17,236 nucleotides of DNA from an uncultured Flavobacteriales bacterium (GTDB lineage Bacteria; Bacteroidota; Bacteroidia; Flavobacteriales; Weeksellaceae), in the NCBI GenBank assembly GCA_937876095.1, contig CALFIE010000088.1, positions 1 to 17,236 of the forward strand, in the 5' to 3' direction. Every line of letters starts with the position of its first letter. Positions within the stretch are counted from its first letter, which is position 1. A program made the position numbers and the translations under genes. Of the stretch, positions 6,756 through 15,328 are shown in pieces. The notes beneath the pieces are model-generated. The model was not told the DNA's origin. It searched no databases and was given only the letters and a program-made list of their open reading frames with translations.

Positions 6756-7724
6756 TTAGAATTTCAATTTTCGGTACCAATGATTTTTTCCTTCTCTTTT
6801 GATTACGATTCCCACTTCATTTTGTGGATGATCTAGTGAAAATCTTTTGATGACCATGTCTTGTTTTTCAAAATTAAATTCCCCGAAAAATCCTTTTATT
6901 TCAGGGTTTTCTAGCTCTATTTCTCGCAGCAAATCTCTTGATACGTTTTCACTATTATGCGGAAATGCAAATGGAACTTTCGGTTGATTGGTGATCGATT
7001 GTATGATTTTGCAAGAAGTGATGATATCTTCTTTTATTTCTTTTTGATCTAAAAATTTGTAATGAAAATGTTGTGTACTATGTGCTCCAACTGTAATTAG
7101 CGGATGTTTACTCAATGCTACAATTTCATCTTTAGCAAGATAAGGTTTCAATGTTTGCAATAGTTGCGATTCATCAATCCCCATTTTTTTTGCTATTTCT
7201 CTTGGTAAATTGGTGTCATTAGTAATATTAATCAAAAAATTGCTGACCGTTTTCCTAATTTCTGAATCGGATTTCAAATCTAGAAAGTCTTTAAAAATAG
7301 ATTTCAAGGTAGCTTCATCAGTTAATCTTACTTTTTCTATCAAGATAGATAGTAGATTTTTATACATCCATTCTTTATTATCAATCAAAGAAGTGGTTAT
7401 GAAAAAAATGGCGGGAATTTGGTGTTGCTCAAGAATGGGTAAAATTTGGGTAATCAATTCTTTGAAACCATCATCAAAAGTTAAAATAAAAGATTGGTTG
7501 CGAAATTTTTGGGTTAAAAAATTATCATAGGAAATCAAGTGATAATTTTTCTTTAGAAAACTCAAGTCTCGCTGAAATTCCGAACCTTTTTTTATCTGGT
7601 ATAAATTTTTGATATAATCTGGTGTATCATCTGCAATCAAATGATAATAGCCACCAATTAGTTTTCGGCGATCTGCAATTTTGTAGAACCTAACAGGAAG
7701 TTTATTTAGTAAATAATGCCACAT
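6756..7724 (-). CDS. Polysaccharide deacetylase family protein (NodB domain)
   Basis: Predicted metal-dependent deacetylase of 322 residues (carbohydrate esterase family 4 type) that would remove N- or O-acetyl groups from a sugar or glycan. NodB motif 1 is TFDDGF at 82-87, with the catalytic base and metal-binding Asp. Motif 2 is H215-S-T-Q-H219, giving the two metal His. FAFPHN at 242-247 corresponds to the FAYPYG-like strand. The N-terminal GGYYHLIADDTPDYIKNLY segment is common in cluster-borne deacetylases. No signal peptide is obvious, suggesting action on cytoplasmic intermediates. I chose ATG 7724, two bases after the previous gene's TAG (TAGTAATG), over the TTG at 7742. The acetyl-sugar target is unknown. 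Confidence 0.87.
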   Translation of the reverse strand: MWHYLLNKLPVRFYKIADRRKLIGGYYHLIADDTPDYIKNLYQIKKGSEFQRDLSFLKKNYHLISYDNFLTQKFRNQSFILTFDDGFKELITQILPILEQHQIPAIFFITTSLIDNKEWMYKNLLSILIEKVRLTDEATLKSIFKDFLDLKSDSEIRKTVSNFLINITNDTNLPREIAKKMGIDESQLLQTLKPYLAKDEIVALSKHPLITVGAHSTQHFHYKFLDQKEIKEDIITSCKIIQSITNQPKVPFAFPHNSENVSRDLLREIELENPEIKGFFGEFNFEKQDMVIKRFSLDHPQNEVGIVIKREGKNHWYRKLKF

Positions 7725-7726
7725 TA

Positions 7727-8758
7727 CTAGGTAAAAATACAATCACCATCTCCGTAATTTAGGTGGCAATTTTTTAAATTTTCTATTTCAAATTTTTTGT
7801 GCATAATACTCAATTTTTTAGATTGGGTGTAATTCTTGTAGAAACGGTCTTGTACAAAAGTGTGATTCAAAATATTATCATAACAGTGTACTTCTTTACA
7901 CTTCAATCTCAGAACAAACAAGCTAACCAATTTTTTTACAATTGATGTGAGTTTTATTTCATCTTGTGCGTAGTAAAGATAGATTTTTAATTTGGATTCG
8001 AATACTGAAAATATAAGAAATCCATCTAATGTACCTTTTTTTAGAATTTTTATAGCATACAAACCATAATTGGAAACTGTGGTACTGAAAAAATACTTGT
8101 TTTTGACTTCAATTTCTTGTACTGGTGATTCTAAAACCCAACGATAATTGAGCAACCAATTAAAATAGTCTTTCGATTTTGGATAAAAATGATTCGCAGA
8201 ATTTTTTTGGATAAAAGTATACAACTCATCATCTACATAATTTACATATTCAATTTCAATTTGGTCCGAAACTAATTTTTGTTGAATTTCAGATTCTAAT
8301 TTTTTATTGTTTTTAGTTTTAAAGAAACCATCATGCTGAAAAGTATAGGTAAAACCAGTCATTTCTTGTATGGTTTGGAACTCTCTAGAAGCGTCGTACA
8401 ATTCTTTCACGTGGTAATTAAACATGTGCGAAATGAAATTACCGTCTAAATCTTGCAATGCTTCTCTCATGATGAAAAATCCCATTCCTTTTGCTTGATC
8501 AGAAGAATACCAAGCTGATGCTGCTCCTAATTTGATGGATTTTTCTTGATAATTCCACCAAAAATGATATATGCACAAGTAACTTTCTATGATTCCATTT
8601 TTTTTGAAATAATACAAAACCACATCATCATCATCACTTTCGGGATTATGATAAAGTGCCCATAATCTAGATTTGCTGATTGGCAACTTCTCTTGTTGCC
8701 AAAAATCTGCATTGTTCAGTAAATTGGGGATTTGTTTTTTTAATATTTTTTCAATCAT
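7727..8758 (-). CDS. Unidentified 343-aa cytoplasmic protein, possible GNAT-like fold
   Basis: I do not recognise this gene with confidence. The product has no signal peptide or membrane helix. It is rich in Lys, Phe and Tyr, and has an SDDDDVVLYYF strand near residue 41. The segment at residues 77-101 (LGAASAWYSS..AKGMGFFIMREALQ) resembles a GNAT motif A, where a beta strand leads into a glycine-containing loop and helix that hold acyl-CoA, and a second half-domain could follow from about residue 220. An acyltransferase acting on an amino sugar would fit between an amidotransferase and a deacetylase gene. This is weak inference; a structural search would decide. It is tightly coupled to the deacetylase by a 2-bp gap. 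Confidence 0.6.
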   Translation of the reverse strand: MIEKILKKQIPNLLNNADFWQQEKLPISKSRLWALYHNPESDDDDVVLYYFKKNGIIESYLCIYHFWWNYQEKSIKLGAASAWYSSDQAKGMGFFIMREALQDLDGNFISHMFNYHVKELYDASREFQTIQEMTGFTYTFQHDGFFKTKNNKKLESEIQQKLVSDQIEIEYVNYVDDELYTFIQKNSANHFYPKSKDYFNWLLNYRWVLESPVQEIEVKNKYFFSTTVSNYGLYAIKILKKGTLDGFLIFSVFESKLKIYLYYAQDEIKLTSIVKKLVSLFVLRLKCKEVHCYDNILNHTFVQDRFYKNYTQSKKLSIMHKKFEIENLKNCHLNYGDGDCIFT

Positions 8759-8786
8759 TTATAAAGCAATTGGTAAAAGTGAAACA

Positions 8787-10583
8787 TCAAAAATACGACT
8801 TATTATTTTCTGCCCAAATTGCTAATTGTAGTAAATTCCAATGCTTTTTGTCATTATTTAGAAATTGCTGTGTATTTTGAAAGTCAATCAATTGAAATAC
8901 TTTGCTCTGGTTGTTTTTCAATAAAACATCAGATAATTGTTTAAGTGAAGGCTGATCAAACCAATATTTCACATTGGATCCAAAACCTTGTTTATGGCGA
9001 TTTCTAATGGTATCTGTCCAGTAATTTTGCATGGTTTCTCTCAAGATAATTTTATCTTGGTTGGTTGATATTTTGAGATTTTCAGGGAGTTGAATACAAA
9101 ATTCTGCAAAATCTACATCTAAAAAAGGAGTTCTTACTTCTAGAGAATTTGCCATTGCCATTCTATCAGATTTTACGAGCATATTTCCTGGTACAAATTT
9201 CTCTAGATCTACTCTCATAATATCATTCAAAGAACTTGGATTTGCCGTAAAACTGTAATTTTGTTGATACACTGCACCAACTCCTAATTTTTTGATTTCC
9301 TGAGGAGAGAAAAAATTTCTGATATGATTCTGGTGAAAATCTAAAATACTATTGAATTTTAAATTTTGTTGGGTGATGAAAGACAACGTTTTTACATTTT
9401 TTAGCAAATTCAATCCAAATTTTGCAATAATATTTCGGTAGCTGAAATGGTTTTTCATTTCGTTTTCTACGGTATAGAAATGGTAACCACCAAATAACTC
9501 GTCGCCAACATCACCAGCTAAAACTACTTTTAGATTTTTGACAGCAGCTTCGCAAATTTTGTATTGTGGTGTATAACTTGAATCTGCAAAAGGTTCATCA
9601 AAAAAAGGTGCAATTTTCTTAATTTCATCTGCTACATCTGCACTTTTCTCATGAATTTCTATATGATTGGTTTGGTATTTTTCTGCAATTTCTTTGGCGT
9701 ATTTCAGTTCATTATCCTTATTATCATACCCAAAACTGATGGTTGTTTGTTGCGGCAAAAATTCATTAACAATCGCAACAATCGTAGAAGAATCTAAACC
9801 GCCACTCAAAAAACTACCTACTTCTACATCTGCAATTAGTTGTTTTTTCACTGCATTTTTTAGTAAATACGCAAATTCTTCTTCAGCTTCTGCTAGTGAA
9901 ATTGTAGTGTCTTTTTTGGGAATGCTGTAATATCTTTTTACAGAAATTTTACCGCTAGAATAGACCAATTGATGTGCAGGTGGAAGCGAAAAAATATTGC
10001 TAAAAATACTTTGATAAGTAGAAACATAACCATATTGCAGGTAATGTGACAAAGCTTCTGGATTGATGGTTGTTTGTACCAAACCCGATGCTAAAATTGC
10101 CTTGATTTCTGATGCAAAAATAAATTCACTGTTTTTACCAATAGCATAATAAAATGGTTTCTCGCCAAAACGATCTCTTGCACAAAATAACTCTTGTTTT
10201 TGCTCGTCCCAAATTGCAAAAGCGAACATTCCGGGCAATTCATCCATCAACTTTTGACCATTTTTTTGGTACATTGCCAAAATAAGTTCGGTGTCAGAAG
10301 TACCATGATAATGGTAATCTGCATATTTTTTTTTGAGGTCCAGAAATCCGTAGATTTCACCATTTAGTACAATACATTCTTTTTTGGTATCCGAAAACAT
10401 GGGTTGTTTTCCGGTATCAGACAAGTCCACAATCGATAATCTACGATGTCCCAAAGCTGCATTTTCAAAAAATTCAGCGTGTGCAGAATCGGGACCACGA
10501 TGTGCGATTGCATCAGTCATATTTTGCAAATGTTGTTCGTAGTTTTTAGCTTTTGGAGCTATGATTCCGGCAATTCCGCACAT
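8787..10583 (-). CDS. asnB: Glutamine-hydrolysing asparagine synthase-like amidotransferase
   Basis: Full-length AsnB-type enzyme of 598 residues. The N-terminal Ntn glutaminase begins MCGIAGI with the required Cys2, followed by HRGPD, GHRRLSIVDLS and LNGEIYG. The C-terminal synthetase domain carries the ATP pyrophosphatase loop SFLSGGLDSS and the later VRTPFLD and NRHKQGFG blocks. It takes ammonia from glutamine and amidates an adenylated carboxylate. Within a polysaccharide locus (15 bp behind the membrane protein gene) the probable substrate is a uronic acid or other acidic sugar, as proposed for WbpS-type proteins, instead of free aspartate. The gene symbol reflects family only. Key residues are intact, so it should be active. 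Confidence 0.9.
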   Translation of the reverse strand: MCGIAGIIAPKAKNYEQHLQNMTDAIAHRGPDSAHAEFFENAALGHRRLSIVDLSDTGKQPMFSDTKKECIVLNGEIYGFLDLKKKYADYHYHGTSDTELILAMYQKNGQKLMDELPGMFAFAIWDEQKQELFCARDRFGEKPFYYAIGKNSEFIFASEIKAILASGLVQTTINPEALSHYLQYGYVSTYQSIFSNIFSLPPAHQLVYSSGKISVKRYYSIPKKDTTISLAEAEEEFAYLLKNAVKKQLIADVEVGSFLSGGLDSSTIVAIVNEFLPQQTTISFGYDNKDNELKYAKEIAEKYQTNHIEIHEKSADVADEIKKIAPFFDEPFADSSYTPQYKICEAAVKNLKVVLAGDVGDELFGGYHFYTVENEMKNHFSYRNIIAKFGLNLLKNVKTLSFITQQNLKFNSILDFHQNHIRNFFSPQEIKKLGVGAVYQQNYSFTANPSSLNDIMRVDLEKFVPGNMLVKSDRMAMANSLEVRTPFLDVDFAEFCIQLPENLKISTNQDKIILRETMQNYWTDTIRNRHKQGFGSNVKYWFDQPSLKQLSDVLLKNNQSKVFQLIDFQNTQQFLNNDKKHWNLLQLAIWAENNKSYF

Positions 10584-10598
10584 TTTTTTTAAGATTTT

Positions 10599-12482
10599 TT
10601 ATTTTAGTTTCTTTTCAGAATTCAAAGGTAATTTATTTAGCAGTAATTTATTTTCAAACATTTGAAATAGCAATAGGTTTTCATACCCCAAATTTCCAGT
10701 TTGTTTCATTAATAATTCATTCGAATTGCAATTTCTATAAGTATTTTTGTAGGCAGCAAAAGAATAATCTCCTGCTTCAATTTGTTTGACTGAAATGTTT
10801 TCTAAAGCAGGAAAATTACTAATCCCCGACAAAATAAATGGGGTGGTATTTTTGTGTTTCTGAGAATTGTAAAACCAATTAGAATCTGGTGAAACTGAAA
10901 TTATAGTCAAATTTTCATGTTTCAAATCTATAGCTTGTAAAAGGAGTTGCTTCATCAAATTATTATGAGTAATTGCCTCTCTTTTTTCGTTGAAAGTATT
11001 ATGCTTGATCATATAAAACTGTGGAGTCATCAAAAAAACAACAAAAAACAAGGTGTAAACAACCACCAAAAGTCTATTGGTACTAATCTCACTTTCATTA
11101 ATTCTATAAAAAAGCAGAAATAATACTATAAAATTTAGGAAAACAAAGGTACTTGCAAAGTACAAGGAATCTCCTGAATTTCTAGCAAAAAACATCCCAA
11201 AAACAAAACTAGAAACGATGCTCAAAATCAAAATTTCTTCGAAAATAAAATTATTAGAGATGAAATTTTCAAAATTTAATTTTGATTTTTTTGTTCTGAT
11301 GATAAAAACATATAACACATAAAAAATAGAAACCGAATAGGAAAAATAACTCAAAATATTGCTGTTATAATTCATTAATCGCATTACCAAACTCACAGGT
11401 TGCGGATTGGGTCTTATGGTATAAAAATATACAAAACAAATACTTGCAAATAATACCGAGATTGAAAACAACAAAAAATATTGATGTGGTTTTTTAGCAT
11501 ACCGAAAATAGAGATATGCTGCCACTACAAAAGTAAGTAAACCAACTGATGCTTTGGTGAATAATAACACCATCAACAACAAAAACATCGCTAAAGTTAT
11601 ATTGGGATTTTCAACTATTTTTTTCTGATATTTTAGAATAAAAATCCAAAAAATAAATTGATAAACATGTGCTAAAATTAGACTTTCACTCGATAAATAA
11701 GCAGGAAAACCACCAACTCCAAAAAAAATCATGACATATACAACCAATCCCGGGAAAAACATCCAATCACTTTTTTCGGAGAATTTGAAGTGTTTTTTTG
11801 TTTTATCAAACAAAATAAAAAGATATTTGATGAATAATGGCATTATGAAAATCGGATAGACCCAATTGTAAAACTTTATCACCTTCAAATCAATCAATGA
11901 GGACAAACCTGCAAAAACATAGTGAGAAAACCAATGGTAATTATAACTTGGTGCACCATGAATGCGTGTAGAAACAGCATGATCATACAAAATAGAATTA
12001 GAAATCGCAGCATGAAATAGCGTATCTGGAATAGATTTTCCGTTGACAATCAGTTCTAAAAAAACCGGAGACAAAATTTGTGATACAGAGGAATAGATAA
12101 GCAATACAAAATAGAGACAACACAAAAAACTCAACACCAGATAATGTAATTTGAGCTCCCTTATTTTTCTAAATTCCCAAAGAAAAACAGCAACAAAAAT
12201 TACTACAACTATGTATTTTAAAATTGTACTGTATGGAAACAAAACAATCCCAATTAATGGCAAGAAAATACTCATCAATAAAAAAACCAATACTTGATTT
12301 TTTTTGAAAATAGATGGTAACAAAAGAAAAATACCTAGTAAACTGAAAATTGAAGCCACTTCTAAAGAACTCATTGCTACCAAAGCATTTCTGGTAATGT
12401 GTTTTATGGCAAATAAAATCACAAAAGCGGCTCCTAGAAATCCGAAATTTAGGGAAAAAACTTTAGAATGAAGTGGTTTCAT
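10599..12482 (-). CDS. Polytopic membrane protein, candidate O-unit polymerase or GT-C glycosyltransferase
   Basis: Integral membrane protein of 627 residues with roughly a dozen hydrophobic segments across residues 10-510 and a soluble C-terminal tail of about 100 residues. A larger non-membrane loop around residues 140-195 holds IPDTLFHAAISNSI and GAPSYNYHWFSHYVF; an acidic and His-rich first loop of this kind is seen in GT-C enzymes. Its start overlaps the end of the WecE-like gene by 20 bp, so it is part of the same operon. Every Wzy-dependent cluster needs a poorly conserved polytopic polymerase and no other candidate is present, which makes Wzy or a lipid-sugar-dependent glycosyltransferase the leading guesses. 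No specific family is recognised. Confidence 0.7.
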   Translation of the reverse strand: MKPLHSKVFSLNFGFLGAAFVILFAIKHITRNALVAMSSLEVASIFSLLGIFLLLPSIFKKNQVLVFLLMSIFLPLIGIVLFPYSTILKYIVVVIFVAVFLWEFRKIRELKLHYLVLSFLCCLYFVLLIYSSVSQILSPVFLELIVNGKSIPDTLFHAAISNSILYDHAVSTRIHGAPSYNYHWFSHYVFAGLSSLIDLKVIKFYNWVYPIFIMPLFIKYLFILFDKTKKHFKFSEKSDWMFFPGLVVYVMIFFGVGGFPAYLSSESLILAHVYQFIFWIFILKYQKKIVENPNITLAMFLLLMVLLFTKASVGLLTFVVAAYLYFRYAKKPHQYFLLFSISVLFASICFVYFYTIRPNPQPVSLVMRLMNYNSNILSYFSYSVSIFYVLYVFIIRTKKSKLNFENFISNNFIFEEILILSIVSSFVFGMFFARNSGDSLYFASTFVFLNFIVLFLLFYRINESEISTNRLLVVVYTLFFVVFLMTPQFYMIKHNTFNEKREAITHNNLMKQLLLQAIDLKHENLTIISVSPDSNWFYNSQKHKNTTPFILSGISNFPALENISVKQIEAGDYSFAAYKNTYRNCNSNELLMKQTGNLGYENLLLFQMFENKLLLNKLPLNSEKKLK

Positions 12483-13596
12483 TTAGTAGCTTTATGATTG
12501 AATCTATGTTTTCATCTTGCAATTCATAAAAAAATGGCAAACGTAAAAGTCCATCTTCAAAAAAATCAGAATTTTCGAGTGAACGACCATCGTGTTTATT
12601 TTTATAAAAATCACTTTTGTGCAAAGATAGGTAATGGAAAACTGCTAAAATATTATTTTCTTTGAGTTTTTTGATGACTGCAGTTCGTTGTTCCAAATTT
12701 TTGAAAACCAAATAGAACATATGTGCATTGTTGGTTGCGAAATCTGGAATTATAGGTAAAGAAAACTGAGGATTTCCTTTCAAACTTTCATAATATCTAG
12801 TCCAAATTTCTCGTCTTTTTTGTTGAATATCTTCTAAATTTTCGAGTTGAGCCCACAAAAAAGCTGAAATAATTTCGCTTGGTAGAAAAGAAGAACCTGT
12901 ATCTACCCAACCATATTTGTTAATTTCCCCTCTGAAAAACTGAGAACGATTGGTTCCTTTTTCCCAAATAATTTCAGCACGATCAATGTATTTTTCATCA
13001 TTGATGGTTAACATTCCGCCTTCACCAGAAATAATATTTTTGGTTTCATGAAAAGAAAACGCACCTAATTGTCCGATACTTCCTAGAGCTTTTTTGGTAC
13101 CATCTGAAAATGTATAAAAACTGTCGATTGCTTGTGCAGCATCTTCTATCACTAGAAGTTGGTGTTTATTAGCAATTTGCATGATTTTTTCCATGTCACA
13201 AGCAACTCCTGCATAATGTACAACTACGATTGCTTTTGTTTTGTTGGTAATTAATGGCTCAATTTTGTTGGTATCAATATTCGGATTATTAGGACTAGAA
13301 TCTGCAAAAATTATTTTTGCGCCTTGTCTCACAAAAGCTAAAGCTGTAGATACAAAAGTAAAACTTGGGATAATGATTTCATCATCTTGCTCAATATTGG
13401 CAAGTATAGCACACATTTCTAGCGCATCTGTGCAAGAAGTGGTAAGCAATGCTTTTTTGAAACCATATTTTTTTTCAAAAAATTCTTGGCATTTTTGGGT
13501 GAAAATTCCGTTTCCTGAAATTTTGCCAGAAGCTACCGCTTCTTCTATATATTTGGTTTCGTTACCAGTAAGGTAAGGTTTATTAAATGGAATCAT
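12463..13596 (-). CDS. wecE: dTDP-4-amino-4,6-dideoxygalactose transaminase (WecE/RffA-like)
   Basis: PLP-dependent sugar aminotransferase of the DegT/DnrJ/EryC1/StrS family, 377 residues. It converts dTDP-4-keto-6-deoxyglucose to dTDP-4-amino-4,6-dideoxygalactose with glutamate. The resemblance to E. coli WecE is strong along the whole length: MIPFNKP start, LLTTSCTDALEM, IIPSFTFVSTA, VVHYAGVACDM, VIEDAAQ (150-155), SFHETKN with Schiff-base Lys186, EKGTNRSQFFRG and NAHMFYLVF. I took ATG 13596 over a TTG at 13647 because WecE proteins begin MIPFN. The gene downstream overlaps it by 20 bp, and a WecD-like acyltransferase gene lies upstream, so the pair makes an N-acylated 4-amino sugar. The glucose or keto-sugar precursor genes (rmlA, rmlB) are not in the window. 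Confidence 0.93.
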   Translation of the reverse strand: MIPFNKPYLTGNETKYIEEAVASGKISGNGIFTQKCQEFFEKKYGFKKALLTTSCTDALEMCAILANIEQDDEIIIPSFTFVSTALAFVRQGAKIIFADSSPNNPNIDTNKIEPLITNKTKAIVVVHYAGVACDMEKIMQIANKHQLLVIEDAAQAIDSFYTFSDGTKKALGSIGQLGAFSFHETKNIISGEGGMLTINDEKYIDRAEIIWEKGTNRSQFFRGEINKYGWVDTGSSFLPSEIISAFLWAQLENLEDIQQKRREIWTRYYESLKGNPQFSLPIIPDFATNNAHMFYLVFKNLEQRTAVIKKLKENNILAVFHYLSLHKSDFYKNKHDGRSLENSDFFEDGLLRLPFFYELQDENIDSIIKLLNETTSF

Positions 13597-13685
13597 TTGA
13601 TAAATTAAATTTTCTGTTTTCTTACTTTTAATGTTATATTTTTTCAAAAAAAATAGAATGAATTTTCAAAATTAATTAAAAAAAT

Positions 13686-14387
13686 CTAGGTGATTTTCTT
13701 CCAAAAGTGCTTTATTATTAATGTTTCGGCAATCACATATCCTCTGTTTTGGTAAAATTGGCATGCTTGAATGTTTTCTGCTTGTGTAGGTATTTGCATG
13801 GTCGTCATTCCGTTTTCTATACAGTATTCTTCGGCTTTTTGCAGAAGTACTTTACCAAAACCTTTGCCTTGAAATTTGGGATTGGTTGCAATAAGACCAA
13901 TTTTACCTTTGTCTCCTTCTTTTTGTACGGTTACAAAACCGATGGTTTCTTCATTGTTTGCAAGATAAAAAATTTTTTCAGCAAATTTTTTGTTGATACT
14001 ATTGATAATCCATTCATTATACAAATTCTGGAAAGGTGCTTCACCAAAATTTGGGTCAAGCAAAAAACGGCTGTGTTTTCCACTTTCGTAGGCTAATTCC
14101 TTGAAAAATTTCCAATTTTTGGGATCAGAGTCAGTATCTTTTATAGTACCAAACTCTCCTAATTCTTGAACTGATAGTTTTTTCTCGAACAACACTTTAG
14201 TTTCCTGAAATGTACATTCGTAATCTTCTATTTCCACTAAAAATTCGTTTGGTTGTTTCACTACAATCAACTCAAAATCAGATTCTGTAAACACCAATTC
14301 CCCAGAATTTTGAAGAAAAACTTCTCCGATATTTTTATTAAAAAATTGGCTGTCCCAATCTAGTTTATGTGGTACCATACAATTCAT
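13686..14387 (-). CDS. wecD: GNAT acetyltransferase, WecD/RffC-like (dTDP-fucosamine acetyltransferase)
   Basis: Cytoplasmic GNAT protein of 233 residues expected to N-acetylate the 4-amino group made by the adjacent aminotransferase, giving dTDP-Fuc4NAc. WecD-type traits are visible: LDWDSQFFNKNIG near the N terminus, HSRFLLDPNF at 105-114 followed by LYNEWI, the acetyl-CoA loop QGKGFG at 173-178, and a Tyr at 212 (FYQNRGY) aligning with the conserved GNAT tyrosine. The two-domain layout and length match WecD. ATG 14387 overlaps the preceding GT2 by 23 bp; a second ATG three codons on is equally possible. Identity of the acyl group (acetyl or other) is inferred. Confidence 0.83.
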   Translation of the reverse strand: MNCMVPHKLDWDSQFFNKNIGEVFLQNSGELVFTESDFELIVVKQPNEFLVEIEDYECTFQETKVLFEKKLSVQELGEFGTIKDTDSDPKNWKFFKELAYESGKHSRFLLDPNFGEAPFQNLYNEWIINSINKKFAEKIFYLANNEETIGFVTVQKEGDKGKIGLIATNPKFQGKGFGKVLLQKAEEYCIENGMTTMQIPTQAENIQACQFYQNRGYVIAETLIIKHFWKKIT

Positions 14388-15285
14388 CTATTATGTAAAC
14401 TGGTCGGTTTTTGGTTTGATTAAAGGTTTTCCCAACGTAGATACCAACAACTCCTATACAACTAATAATCACACCCGACAAAAACCAAATCGATAAAATA
14501 AGTGAGCTGAAACCTGGTTCTGTAATTTGGTGTGTAAAATACGCATAGATGTAAAAACACCCTACCAAAACAGAAAGTGCCGAAATTATAGCTCCGAAAG
14601 TCACAAAAATTTTTAGCGGTTTATCTGAAAACGACACGATTACATTGAAAGCCAAAGAAAGTAATTTCGAAAAGCTGTAAGACGATTTTCCTTCTTCTCT
14701 ATTAGCGTGTTCTATAGGAATAGTAGTCGTATTATACCCAACCCAATTTACAAAAAGCGGGAAAAATTTAATCTGATCTTTTACCGAAAGTACCGAATCT
14801 ATCACTTTTTTTCTGTAAATCCCAAAATTGGCAATTTCTCGGTTGATTTCGATTCCCGCAAAATAATTAAAGGCTTTGTAAAAAAACTGGGAACCCAATT
14901 TTTTAGAAAAAGAATCTTTCCGCACTACTCTACGAGCAAGTACCACATCATAACCTTCTTTGGTTTTTTGGTACAATTTTTCAATTTCTTTTGGTTGATC
15001 TTGCATATCGCAATCCATCACTACTACAAAATCTCCTTTAGCAAGTTCTAATCCTGCGATAATTGTGGCGTGTTGACCAAAATTTCTACTAAGTCTGGCT
15101 ATTTTCAAATTTTTATTTTCTGCAGCCAATTGTTTCATCACTTCCCAAGATTGATCTGGACTGCGATCGTCTACTAAGATTAACTCGTAATCCTCGTTCA
15201 TTTTAGCCAAAGTCTTCTCAATTTCTGTTACCAAAATGGGCAAAATTTTCTCGGCTTTATAAACTGGACTTACGATGCTGATCAT
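14365..15285 (-). CDS. Membrane-anchored GT2 of the GtrB/ArnC/dolichyl-phosphate-mannose-synthase type
   Basis: A 306-residue glycosyltransferase likely to move a sugar from a nucleotide donor to undecaprenyl phosphate on the cytoplasmic face. The GT-A domain shows ISIVSPVYKAE, LVDDRSPD (VDD 38-40), the GLELAKGD turn and metal-binding DCDMQDQP (91-98). A GKSSYSFSKLLSLA interface helix (199-212) precedes two membrane helices at about 226-250 and 258-284. This topology is typical of GtrB and ArnC. Such enzymes supply lipid-linked monosaccharides to GT-C enzymes that decorate a glycan outside the membrane, so the polytopic protein at 10599-12482 could be its partner. That link is inference. Confidence 0.9.
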   Translation of the reverse strand: MISIVSPVYKAEKILPILVTEIEKTLAKMNEDYELILVDDRSPDQSWEVMKQLAAENKNLKIARLSRNFGQHATIIAGLELAKGDFVVVMDCDMQDQPKEIEKLYQKTKEGYDVVLARRVVRKDSFSKKLGSQFFYKAFNYFAGIEINREIANFGIYRKKVIDSVLSVKDQIKFFPLFVNWVGYNTTTIPIEHANREEGKSSYSFSKLLSLAFNVIVSFSDKPLKIFVTFGAIISALSVLVGCFYIYAYFTHQITEPGFSSLILSIWFLSGVIISCIGVVGIYVGKTFNQTKNRPVYIIDELYGTT

Positions 15286-15328
15286 GATTATGAAAAATAA
15301 TGTAAAAATAGGGTAAATAAATGATATT

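Noticed and set aside
13667..13674. TAATTTTG on the minus strand upstream of wecE as a second promoter
   Set aside because: The -7-like octamer matches, but no TTG lies 17-23 nt upstream (nearest CAA on the plus strand is 27 nt away), and the surrounding AT-rich run makes chance likely.
13749..14096. Plus-strand frames inside wecD, the GT2 genes and asnB (for example 13749-14096, 14707-15051, 9667-9930, 5013-5327)
   Set aside because: All lie opposite genes with clear motifs and have low-complexity translations and no family resemblance.
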